NCBI RefSeq assembly: GCF_036541425.1
Contig: NZ_JAZHFT010000015.1
Location: forward strand, 1-64,000
DNA length: 64,000 nucleotides
From: Consotaella aegiceratis
Lineage (GTDB): Bacteria; Pseudomonadota; Alphaproteobacteria; Rhizobiales; Rhizobiaceae
Direction: 5' to 3'
Part shown: in pieces, positions 32,545-40,385 of the stretch
How positions within the stretch are numbered: position 1 is the first letter of the stretch
Layout of the letters: each line of letters begins with the position of its first letter
Translations under genes and position numbers: made by a program
The notes under the pieces: generated by a model
Seen by the model: only the letters and a program-made list of their open reading frames with translations
Told to the model about the DNA's origin: nothing
Database searches by the model: none

Positions 32545-33081
32545 TCAATCATGGCGAGGCTGCGTATAGAGCCGCGTCTGGCGTGCCATGCCGGCGGCGA
32601 TCGTGGAGATCGCCTCGAGAAACGCCTCCGAATCCTCCTCGCCGTCGGGTTCGGAGACCAGATGGTCGAAGCCGAGCGCCGCGAAGCTCACCACGAAGGC
32701 GGTGATCAGGCTGCTCCCTGCATGCTGGAACGGGCCGATGGGGAGACCGGTCACCGCGGTCGCAAGGGCCATGGCGGACAAGGCGGCGAACGCAAGGGCG
32801 ACCGCCGTCTCTCCGCCGGCCTCGGCGCCTCGACGTTTGCCGTGAAGCAGCACGAGACCCGAGACGAGCGACGCGCACAAACCCAGCGACAACGCGAGAC
32901 TGATGAGTCGATGGATCGGTGCGGCCCCGTCGGTCGTAGCGAGCATGGCCGTGAATGCAGGGGATGGCGAGAACGGCAAAAGGCCCGCCAACCCCGTCAC
33001 CTGCAACAGCTGGACCAGGCAGAAACCGCCGGCAAAGCCCAGCCACGCACTGGCAGCAAGGGTGCTCGGCAGTCGTTTCAT
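32545..33081 (-). CDS. Hypothetical four-helix membrane protein
   Basis: A 178-residue protein that I do not recognise. Four hydrophobic segments are visible (about residues 8-34, 57-80, 88-110 and 118-140) with a short basic loop GKRRGAE, and an acidic then amphipathic C-terminal tail. It lies 15 nt upstream of the DUF6105 gene on the same strand, so the two are probably co-expressed. Confidence 0.7.
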   Translation of the reverse strand: MKRLPSTLAASAWLGFAGGFCLVQLLQVTGLAGLLPFSPSPAFTAMLATTDGAAPIHRLISLALSLGLCASLVSGLVLLHGKRRGAEAGGETAVALAFAALSAMALATAVTGLPIGPFQHAGSSLITAFVVSFAALGFDHLVSEPDGEEDSEAFLEAISTIAAGMARQTRLYTQPRHD

Positions 33082-33244
33082 TCGGCCCGTCCTCGGATTG
33101 CTTAAGAAATCCTAAACGGCAATGTCGTCGTCCGGTTCACCCGGCGCAAGCGAAAGCCCGGCTCATGGTTAATGCGCGTCGGGTGTGGATAGCTTCGATC
33201 GTGCTTGTCGCCCGTTGTGGTTTCTCCTATAGCCAAGTTCCAAT

Positions 33245-34198
33245 ATGAGCGCGCCCGCCCCCCTCCCGCCTTTCCGGCATCGCCATCTCCTGGGCATTGC
33301 GGATTTGTCGCCCCAGGAGATCGAGGCGCTGCTCGATCTCGCCGCTGCCAAGGTCGCCGTCTCCCGCTCCCTCGAGAAGGAGAAATCGGCACTCAAGGGG
33401 CGGACCCAGATCAATCTGTTCTTCGAACCGTCGACACGCACCCAGTCGTCCTTCGAGCTCGCCGGCAAGCGGCTCGGCGCCGACGTGATGAACATGTCCG
33501 TCGGCAACTCGTCTCTCAAGAAGGGCGAGACACTGATCGACACGGCGATGACGCTCAACGCCATGCAGCCGGATCTTCTGGTGGTGCGTCATCATGCGGC
33601 CGGCGCCGTCGCCCTGCTGGCACGCAAGGTCGGATGTTCGGTGGTCAACGCCGGCGACGGCGCGCACGAGCACCCCACTCAGGCGCTGCTCGACGCGCTG
33701 ACGATCCGGCGCCACAAGGGCCGCATCGCCCGGCTCACCGTCGCGATCTGCGGCGACATCCTGCATAGCCGGGTTGCGCGCTCGAACATCCTGCTGCTCA
33801 ACGCGCTGGGTGCCCGCGTGCGTGCCATCGGCCCCTCGACGCTGCTGCCGAGTGGCATCGCGGCCATGGGGGTCGAGGTTTTCCGCCGCATGGAGGACGG
33901 GCTGGCCGACGCCGACGTGGTGATGATGCTGCGGCTGCAGCGCGAACGCATGGAGGGCTCGTTCGTGCCTTCGGTGCGGGAGTATTTCCGCTATTACGGG
34001 CTCGACGCCACGAAGCTGGGTCACGCCAAACCGGATGCCCTCGTGATGCACCCGGGGCCGATGAACCGCGGCGTGGAAATCGCCTCTGACATTGCCGACG
34101 GTCCGCAGAGCGTGATCGAGGAACAGGTCGAGATGGGGGTGGCCGTCCGCATGGCCGTGATGGAAACCCTCGTCGGCCATTCGGAGGCCGCGCGATGA
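33245..34198 (+). CDS. pyrB: Aspartate carbamoyltransferase catalytic subunit
   Basis: Joins carbamoyl phosphate and aspartate in pyrimidine synthesis. The 317-residue protein has the carbamoyl-phosphate loop FFEPSTRTQSSFELAGKRLG, the SLKKGET loop, HPTQALLDALTI and HPGPMNRGVE. Its stop overlaps the start of the pyrC-like gene (ATGA). As in Pseudomonas-type ATCases, the partner gene encodes a degenerate dihydroorotase. Confidence 0.97.
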   Translation: MSAPAPLPPFRHRHLLGIADLSPQEIEALLDLAAAKVAVSRSLEKEKSALKGRTQINLFFEPSTRTQSSFELAGKRLGADVMNMSVGNSSLKKGETLIDTAMTLNAMQPDLLVVRHHAAGAVALLARKVGCSVVNAGDGAHEHPTQALLDALTIRRHKGRIARLTVAICGDILHSRVARSNILLLNALGARVRAIGPSTLLPSGIAAMGVEVFRRMEDGLADADVVMMLRLQRERMEGSFVPSVREYFRYYGLDATKLGHAKPDALVMHPGPMNRGVEIASDIADGPQSVIEEQVEMGVAVRMAVMETLVGHSEAAR

Positions 34199-35517
34199 CC
34201 GGAACCGCTCGCCCGCTTGCCATAGAGAACGCCCGGATCGTCGATCCGTCGCGCGGGCTCGACGAAGTCGGGACGGTGATCGTCGAGGACGGCGTGATCG
34301 TCGCGTCCGGCACGGACGCCCGCGGACAGGGCGCGCCCGACGGCGCCGAGATTGTCGACGCGCGGGGTCTTGCCGTCCTGCCAGGGCTCGTCGACGCCCA
34401 GGTCTTCATCGGCGAGCCGGGCGGCGAGCATCGCGAGACCATTCATTCGGCGAGTGCCGCAGCTGCAGCCGGCGGCGTGACCAGCCTCCTGATGATGCCG
34501 GACACGCATCCGGCGATCGACAGCGTCGCGCTGGCGGAATTCGTCATGCGCACCGCCCGCGAGACCGCACTGGTCAATGTCCATCCCGCCGCCGCCCTGA
34601 CAAGGGGCCTGGCCGGTGAGGAGATGACGGAAATCGGCCTCTTGACCGAAACGGGTGTCCGCGTGTTCACCGACGGGCGCAAAACCTTGTCCAACCCGGC
34701 GCTGCTCCGGCGGATCATGACCTATGCCAGCGACTTCGGCGGGCTGGTCATGCACGAGACGCAGGATGCGCAGCTGACCGGCGCGGGTGTCATGAACGAG
34801 GGCCTTCTGGCCTCGTGGCTGGGCCTGTCCGGCGTGCCGCGCGAGGCCGAGATCATTCCGCTGGAGCGCGATTTGCGTCTCGCCCGGCTAACCGGCTGCC
34901 GCTACCATGCCGCCAAGATATCCGTCGGACCGTCGGCCGAGGTGATTCGCCGGGCCAAGGTCGCCGGCGCCGCGGTGACCGCCGGCACCTCGATCAATCA
35001 TCTGACGCTCAACGAGAACGACGTCGGCGAATACCGCACCTTCTTTCGCCTGTCGCCGCCGCTGCGCAGCGAAGACGACCGCCTTGCCATGGTCGAGGCG
35101 GTGGCCGACGGCACCATCGACATCATCGTTTCGGCCCACGACCCGCACGACGTCGACGGCAAGCGTCATCCGTTCTCGGAAGCCGAGGTCGGGGCGATCG
35201 GGCTGGAAACGCTGCTGCCAGCTGCCCTGCGGCTCTATCACGCAGGGTCGCTGTCGCTGTCGCGGCTGATCGAGGCCATGACATCGGCGCCCGCCCGATT
35301 GCTGCAGATCGATCGCGGCACGCTGCAGCCGGGCAAGGTGGCTGACCTGATCCTGGTCGATCTCGACGCGCCCTTCCTGTTTTCCGTCGACCGGATCCAC
35401 TCGCGTTCCAAGAACACCCCCTTCGAGGACGCGCGCTTTCAGGGTCAGGTGCTGCGCACGCTGGTGGCCGGCCGCACCGTTTTCTCTGCCACGCCCGACC
35501 CCGAGGCCCGCCGATGA
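34195..35517 (+). CDS. Dihydroorotase-like protein lacking metal ligands (PyrC')
   Basis: A 440-residue protein of the dihydroorotase/amidohydrolase fold. Active enzymes have a DxHxH motif after PGLVD; here it reads PGLVDAQVFIGEPG, so both histidines are lost. The later HvS-type ligand is KIS (YHAAKISVG), and the final TDHAPH reads SAHDPHD. It is therefore almost surely not a dihydroorotase. In Pseudomonas an inactive PyrC' is needed to assemble the PyrB complex, and overlap with pyrB here supports that role. A true pyrC should exist elsewhere in the genome. Confidence 0.9.
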   Translation: MTGTARPLAIENARIVDPSRGLDEVGTVIVEDGVIVASGTDARGQGAPDGAEIVDARGLAVLPGLVDAQVFIGEPGGEHRETIHSASAAAAAGGVTSLLMMPDTHPAIDSVALAEFVMRTARETALVNVHPAAALTRGLAGEEMTEIGLLTETGVRVFTDGRKTLSNPALLRRIMTYASDFGGLVMHETQDAQLTGAGVMNEGLLASWLGLSGVPREAEIIPLERDLRLARLTGCRYHAAKISVGPSAEVIRRAKVAGAAVTAGTSINHLTLNENDVGEYRTFFRLSPPLRSEDDRLAMVEAVADGTIDIIVSAHDPHDVDGKRHPFSEAEVGAIGLETLLPAALRLYHAGSLSLSRLIEAMTSAPARLLQIDRGTLQPGKVADLILVDLDAPFLFSVDRIHSRSKNTPFEDARFQGQVLRTLVAGRTVFSATPDPEARR

Positions 35518-36119
35518 CCGAGCTTGCCGGCGGCTGGATCCTTCCGACCGTGGCGCTCGTGGTCGGCTATCTGTTCGGTTCGATTCCGTCGGGCCTGCTG
35601 CTCGCCAAGGCGTTCGGGCTCGGCGATATCCGCAAGATCGGCTCCGGCAATATCGGCGCGACCAACGCGCTGAGGACCGGCAACAAGCTGATGGCCTTCC
35701 TGACGCTCGTGGCCGACGTGCTGAAGGGCACCATGCCGGTTCTGATCGCCTGGCAGTGGGGCGTGTGGCCGGCCGCCGCAGCCGGCTTCGGCGCCTTTAT
35801 CGGGCACCTGTTTCCGGTCTGGCTCGGCTTTAAGGGCGGCAAGGGCGTGGCCACCTATATCGGCGTGCTGCTCGGCTTTGCGCCTTGGGGCGTCGTCGTC
35901 TTCGGCGCCGTCTGGCTCGCCGTGGCGTTCATCACCCGCTATTCCTCTCTGGCCGCGCTTACCGCGACGCTGCTGGTGCCGGTGTTCTTCGTCTGGTCCG
36001 GACAAACGGAGGCGGCCTGGCTCGCCGGCTGCCTGACGGTGCTGGTTTATGTTCGGCATCATGCCAACATCCGCCGCCTGGTCGCCGGCACGGAGGGCAA
36101 GATCAGAGCCAAGGGGTGA
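35514..36119 (+). CDS. plsY: Glycerol-3-phosphate acyltransferase PlsY
   Basis: The inner-membrane enzyme that transfers acyl groups from acyl-phosphate to glycerol-3-phosphate in phospholipid synthesis. The 201-residue protein has about five membrane helices and the conserved loops GSIPSGLLLAK, IGSGNIGATNALR and FKGGKGVATYIG. Its ATG overlaps the pyrC' stop by 4 nt and its own stop overlaps the dprA GTG. Confidence 0.96.
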   Translation: MTELAGGWILPTVALVVGYLFGSIPSGLLLAKAFGLGDIRKIGSGNIGATNALRTGNKLMAFLTLVADVLKGTMPVLIAWQWGVWPAAAAGFGAFIGHLFPVWLGFKGGKGVATYIGVLLGFAPWGVVVFGAVWLAVAFITRYSSLAALTATLLVPVFFVWSGQTEAAWLAGCLTVLVYVRHHANIRRLVAGTEGKIRAKG

Positions 36120-37258
36120 CCGGCCGGGAGGCCGCATCCGCGAGCCTCCGCCTGTCGGATGCCCAGCGCTTGGCTTGGCTGCGACTGATCCGCTGCGACA
36201 ATGTCGGCCCCGTCACTTTCCGCATGCTGATCAACCGCTACGGCGGTGCCGAGGCGGCCCTCGCCGCCCTGCCTGATCTGGCCGCACGCGGCGGTGCCAA
36301 GCGGCGCATCCGCCTGGCCAGTCTGGAGGCAGCGGAAGCCGAAATGGCGACGGCGGTGCGCCTCGGAGCGCGTTTCGTCTGCCTCGGCGAGCCCGATTAC
36401 CCGGCCATCCTGCGCAGCTTCGAGCAAGCGCCTCCGGTGCTCGCCGTGATGGGCTCGACGGGATCGCTGAGCCGGCCCGCGGTGGCGATTGTCGGCGCGC
36501 GCAATGCCTCGCTGGCCGGACTCAAGCTGACCCGCATACTGGCCGAAGAGCTCGGCCGCGCCGGCTTCGTCGTGGTCTCCGGCATCGCCCGCGGCATCGA
36601 TGCGGCGGCCCATCAAGCCAGCCTCGCCTCGGGCACGATCGGCGTCATGGCCGGTGGTCTCGATCGCCCTTACCCGCCCGAAAACAAGCCGTTGATGCGC
36701 CAGATCGTCGACAGCGCCGACGGATGCCTCGTCTCCGAAATGCCGTTTGGCTGGGAGCCCCGCGCGGCCGACTTTCCACGGCGCAACCGAATCGTCGCAG
36801 GCCTCGCTCTCGGCCTTGTCGTCGTCGAGGCAGCACAGCGGTCGGGTTCGCTTATTAGCGCACGGCTCGCCGCCGAAATGGGGCGGCTCGTCTTCGCCGT
36901 ACCAGGGTCGCCGCTCGACCCTCGCGCCGGCGGCACCAACAAGCTGCTCAAGCAGGGCGGCATCCTCGTCACCGAGGCCGCCGACGTCGTCGAGGCGCTG
37001 CGCCCTCTCGACGGCCGCCTGTCGATGCAGACGAAATTGAGCCTCAGCGAACCCGAAGCGGCGATTGCCGACGAAGACCCGGCCGAGGAAGATCGCGGCC
37101 GAATCGTCGAACTGCTCGGGGTCACCCCCGTGGCGGTGGATGAGATCCTGGAACAATCAGGATTGCGCCCGGCCCTGGCGCAGCTGGTGCTGCTCGAACT
37201 CGACCTCGCGGGCCGGCTCGAACGGCATTTGGACGGTCGCATCTCACTCCTTTTTTGA
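36116..37258 (+). CDS. dprA: DNA processing protein DprA
   Basis: Loads RecA onto incoming single-stranded DNA in natural transformation; it is conserved even in species not known to be competent. The 380-residue product has a SAM-like N-terminus, a Rossmann domain (VAIVGARNASLAG, VSGIARGIDAAAH, GGLDRPYPPEN, FPRRNRIVAGLA) and a C-terminal winged-helix-like part. GTG in GTGA overlaps the plsY stop, with AAGGG just upstream. The end overlaps a small convergent gene by 15 nt. Confidence 0.93.
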   Translation: MTGREAASASLRLSDAQRLAWLRLIRCDNVGPVTFRMLINRYGGAEAALAALPDLAARGGAKRRIRLASLEAAEAEMATAVRLGARFVCLGEPDYPAILRSFEQAPPVLAVMGSTGSLSRPAVAIVGARNASLAGLKLTRILAEELGRAGFVVVSGIARGIDAAAHQASLASGTIGVMAGGLDRPYPPENKPLMRQIVDSADGCLVSEMPFGWEPRAADFPRRNRIVAGLALGLVVVEAAQRSGSLISARLAAEMGRLVFAVPGSPLDPRAGGTNKLLKQGGILVTEAADVVEALRPLDGRLSMQTKLSLSEPEAAIADEDPAEEDRGRIVELLGVTPVAVDEILEQSGLRPALAQLVLLELDLAGRLERHLDGRISLLF

Positions 37259-37426
37259 GACATCCAGGTTGAGTTGCCGGACTGTCGCGACCGCCTCCTG
37301 TCGAGCCATGTCGATCAGAAATTCGAGCAACGTACGAGATCCGACCAGTTTTTTCAGCTCATCGAGCAAATCGTGAACATATTCGAGTTTTGCAATTTCG
37401 TCCTCATCCGAGTCACTGGTATGCAT
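37244..37426 (-). CDS. Small acidic hypothetical protein
   Basis: A 60-residue helical protein that I do not recognise. It has an acidic N-terminus (SDSDEDEIAKLEYVHD), then an amphipathic helix LLDELKKLVGSRTLLEFLID and a C-terminal KKE. The ATG has GAGGAG very close upstream; an in-frame start 11 codons earlier is possible. It sits in the dprA-topA gap facing away from topA. Helical leucine spacing hints at a small dimer, but this is only a guess. Confidence 0.6.
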   Translation of the reverse strand: MHTSDSDEDEIAKLEYVHDLLDELKKLVGSRTLLEFLIDMARQEAVATVRQLNLDVSKKE

Positions 37427-37551
37427 GGCTCCTCGCGGCGATCGCAGGCTCATGAGCAATCGGCGATAGCCTCATAAACCTTAAGGTTGCAATATTTAGG
37501 ATATTTGCATGATTGGTTGCAATACGTGAAACGCTCGGATCGGCGATCGGG

Positions 37552-37580
37552 CTTGACCGGCCGGCTCGCACTGTCCATGT
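37552..37580 (+). promoter_or_regulatory. Likely topA promoter
   Basis: CTTGAC, an exact match to the alphaproteobacterial -35 consensus, is followed after 17 nt by CCATGT. The start site would fall about 85 nt before the topA ATG. The -10 match is moderate. Confidence 0.4.
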
Positions 37581-37671
37581 GAGCGCTTGCGGTCGACGGC
37601 AGCTACCTGCCGGCACCGGCCGTCGAACGTATCAGCCTTTCCGCATACCACTGGTCTGGGACCCACCGCAT

Positions 37672-40383
37672 ATGGATCTGGTCATCGTCGAGTCGCCTGC
37701 AAAAGCGAAGACGATCAACAAATATCTCGGCAAGAACTACAAGGTTCTCGCCTCCTATGGCCACGTGCGCGACCTTCCTCCCAAGGACGGGTCGGTTCGC
37801 CCGGACGAGGATTTCGCCATGAGCTGGGAGGTGGCCAAGCCTTCCCAGAAACGCCTCAGCGAGATCGCCCAGGCCTTGAAGGAATCCGAATCGCTGATTC
37901 TCGCCACCGACCCGGATCGCGAGGGCGAGGCCATCTCCTGGCATGTGCTGGAAGTGATGCGGCAGAAGCGAGCGCTCGGCAAGAAGCCGGTTTCGCGCGT
38001 CGTCTTCAACGCCATCACCAAGCAGGCGGTCACCGACGCGATGGCAAATCCGCGGCTGATCGACGAGCCTCTGGTCGACGCCTATCTGGCACGCCGCGCG
38101 CTCGACTACCTCGTCGGCTTTACCCTGTCGCCGGTGCTGTGGCGCAAGCTGCCCGGCGCCCGCTCGGCCGGCCGCGTCCAGTCGGTCGCCCTGCGTCTGG
38201 TCTGCGACCGCGAAGCCGAGATCGAGCGCTTCAAGCCGGAAGAGTACTGGCAGATCGCCGCCCGCCTCGCGACGCCGCGCGGCGACGAGTTCACGGCCAA
38301 TCTCGCCGCCTTCGACGGCAAGAAGCTGCAGCGTCTGTCGATCAACAACGGCGACGACGCCACCGCCATCCGCACGATGCTGGAGAACGCGGCCTTCCGC
38401 GTGTCGAGTGTCGAGGCGAAACCCACCAAGCGGAACCCCGGACCGCCCTTCACCACCTCGACCCTGCAGCAGGCGGCCTCCGCCAAGCTCGGCTTTTCCG
38501 CCTCGCGCACCATGTCCGTGGCGCAGAAGCTCTACGAGGGCATCCAGCTCGGCGGCGAGACGGTCGGTCTCATCACCTATATGCGAACCGACGGCGTGCA
38601 GATGGCGCCGGAGGCGATCACCGAAGCGCGCCAGGCCATCGGCGCCGGCTTCGGCGAACGCTATCTGCCCGAGAAGCCGCGGCATTACTCGACCAAGGCC
38701 AAGAACGCCCAGGAGGCGCACGAGGCGATTCGCCCCACCGCCTTCGCACGGGCTCCGAAGGATGTCGAGCGGTTTCTCGATCGCGACCAGCTCCGCCTCT
38801 ACGATCTGGTCTGGAAGCGCGCCATCGCGAGCCAGATGGCGTCGGCCGACATCGAGCGCACCACCGTGGAGATCGATGCCGAAGGCAGCGGCAAGACGGC
38901 ACTGTTGCGCGCGACCGGTTCGGTCGTCCGATTCGACGGCTTCATCGCCGCCTATATCGACCACAAGGACGATGGCGAGGACGACGAGGATTCGGCCCGG
39001 CTGCCGGCGATGAGCCCGGCCGAGGCGTTGGCGCGCAAGGCCATTCAGGCCTCGCAGCACTTCACCGAGCCGCCGCCGCGCTATTCGGAAGCCTCTCTCA
39101 TCAAGAAGATGGAGGAGCTCGGCATCGGCCGTCCATCGACCTATGCCGCCGTCCTGCAGACGCTGCGCGATCGCGATTATATCGTCGAAGAAAAGCGCCG
39201 GCTGCTGCCGGAAGCGAAGGGACGCCTCGTCACCGCCTTCCTGCAGAACTTCTTCGAGCGCTACGTCGAATACGACTTCACCGCCGATCTGGAAGAAAAA
39301 CTCGATCGCATCTCCGCCGGAGAACTGTCCTGGAAGGACGTGCTGCGCGATTTCTGGATCGAGTTTTCCGGCCATGTCGACGGCACCAAGGAGCTTCGGG
39401 TCTCCGACGTTCTCGACGCGCTCAACGAGGAACTCGCGCCCCTCGTCTTTCCGCCGCGCGAGGACGGCACCGATCCTCGCGCCTGTCCGCGGTGCGGCGC
39501 GGGCCAGCTCAGCCTGAAGCTGGGGCGCTACGGCGCGTTCGTCGGCTGCTCCAACTATCCGGAGTGCAACTACACGCGGCAGCTCGGGACGAGCCTGGCC
39601 GCGGACGACAATGGCGACGCCGGCTCCGACGGCCCGCAGGAGCTGGGCATCGATCCCGACACCGGCGAGGCGGTGACGCTGCGCTCGGGCCGTTTCGGCC
39701 CGTATGTGCAGCGCGGCGAAGGCAAGGAGGCCAAGCGCTCGTCGCTGCCCAAGGGTTGGGCGCCGGCCGATATCGACCTGGAGAAGGCGCTGCGGCTGAT
39801 CAACCTGCCGCGCGAGGTGGGAACGCATCCGGAAAGCGGCAAGCCGATCACCGCGGGACTCGGCCGCTATGGCCCCTTCCTGCAGCACGACGGCACCTAC
39901 GCCAACCTCGAATCGATCGACGACGTCTTCACCGTCGGCCTCAACCGGGCTGTCAGCCTGATTGCGGAAAAGAAGGAACGCGGTGGCGGCCGGGCCAAGC
40001 CCGCGGCGATCGCGACGCTGGGCGAACATCCCGACTTCGGCGGCGAGATCACCGTGCGCAGCGGCCGGTTCGGCCCCTATGTCAATGTCGGCAAGATCAA
40101 CGCCACGCTGCCGCGCGGCAAGGAGCCCGCCAGCGTGACGCTGGAAGAGGCGATCGCTCTTCTCAACGAGCGCGCCGAGAAGACCGGCAAGGGCAAGCCG
40201 AAGGCCAAGAAGGCTGCGGCTTCGAAGTCGAAGACGGCCAAGACGGCGAACGGCGCCGAGGAGAGCGAGACCAAGGCCGCGCCGAAGAAAGCCGCGCCGA
40301 AGAAGAAGGTCGCCGCCTCCAAGAGCGCGGGCAAGAAGACCGCATCGGCTCCCTCCGACACCGCCCCCTGGGACGGCGACTAG
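37672..40383 (+). CDS. topA: DNA topoisomerase I
   Basis: Type IA topoisomerase that relaxes negative supercoils. The 903-residue protein starts MDLVIVESPAKAKTINKYLG (Toprim), has DPDREGEAISWH, and the active-site tyrosine in GLITYMRTDG. A four-cysteine zinc ribbon (CPRCG ... CSNYPEC) is near residue 605. Several RSGRFGPYV-type C-terminal repeats follow, then a Lys/Ala-rich tail of about 60 residues that probably binds DNA. rnr starts 2 nt after its stop. Confidence 0.98.
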   Translation: MDLVIVESPAKAKTINKYLGKNYKVLASYGHVRDLPPKDGSVRPDEDFAMSWEVAKPSQKRLSEIAQALKESESLILATDPDREGEAISWHVLEVMRQKRALGKKPVSRVVFNAITKQAVTDAMANPRLIDEPLVDAYLARRALDYLVGFTLSPVLWRKLPGARSAGRVQSVALRLVCDREAEIERFKPEEYWQIAARLATPRGDEFTANLAAFDGKKLQRLSINNGDDATAIRTMLENAAFRVSSVEAKPTKRNPGPPFTTSTLQQAASAKLGFSASRTMSVAQKLYEGIQLGGETVGLITYMRTDGVQMAPEAITEARQAIGAGFGERYLPEKPRHYSTKAKNAQEAHEAIRPTAFARAPKDVERFLDRDQLRLYDLVWKRAIASQMASADIERTTVEIDAEGSGKTALLRATGSVVRFDGFIAAYIDHKDDGEDDEDSARLPAMSPAEALARKAIQASQHFTEPPPRYSEASLIKKMEELGIGRPSTYAAVLQTLRDRDYIVEEKRRLLPEAKGRLVTAFLQNFFERYVEYDFTADLEEKLDRISAGELSWKDVLRDFWIEFSGHVDGTKELRVSDVLDALNEELAPLVFPPREDGTDPRACPRCGAGQLSLKLGRYGAFVGCSNYPECNYTRQLGTSLAADDNGDAGSDGPQELGIDPDTGEAVTLRSGRFGPYVQRGEGKEAKRSSLPKGWAPADIDLEKALRLINLPREVGTHPESGKPITAGLGRYGPFLQHDGTYANLESIDDVFTVGLNRAVSLIAEKKERGGGRAKPAAIATLGEHPDFGGEITVRSGRFGPYVNVGKINATLPRGKEPASVTLEEAIALLNERAEKTGKGKPKAKKAAASKSKTAKTANGAEESETKAAPKKAAPKKKVAASKSAGKKTASAPSDTAPWDGD

Positions 40384-40385
40384 AC

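Noticed and set aside
33102..33116. CtrA-like box TTAA-N7-TAAA (and a half site at 33165-33172)
   Set aside because: One mismatch; it is only 21 nt from the membrane-protein start, too close to drive it, and 130 nt from pyrB. Too weak to call.
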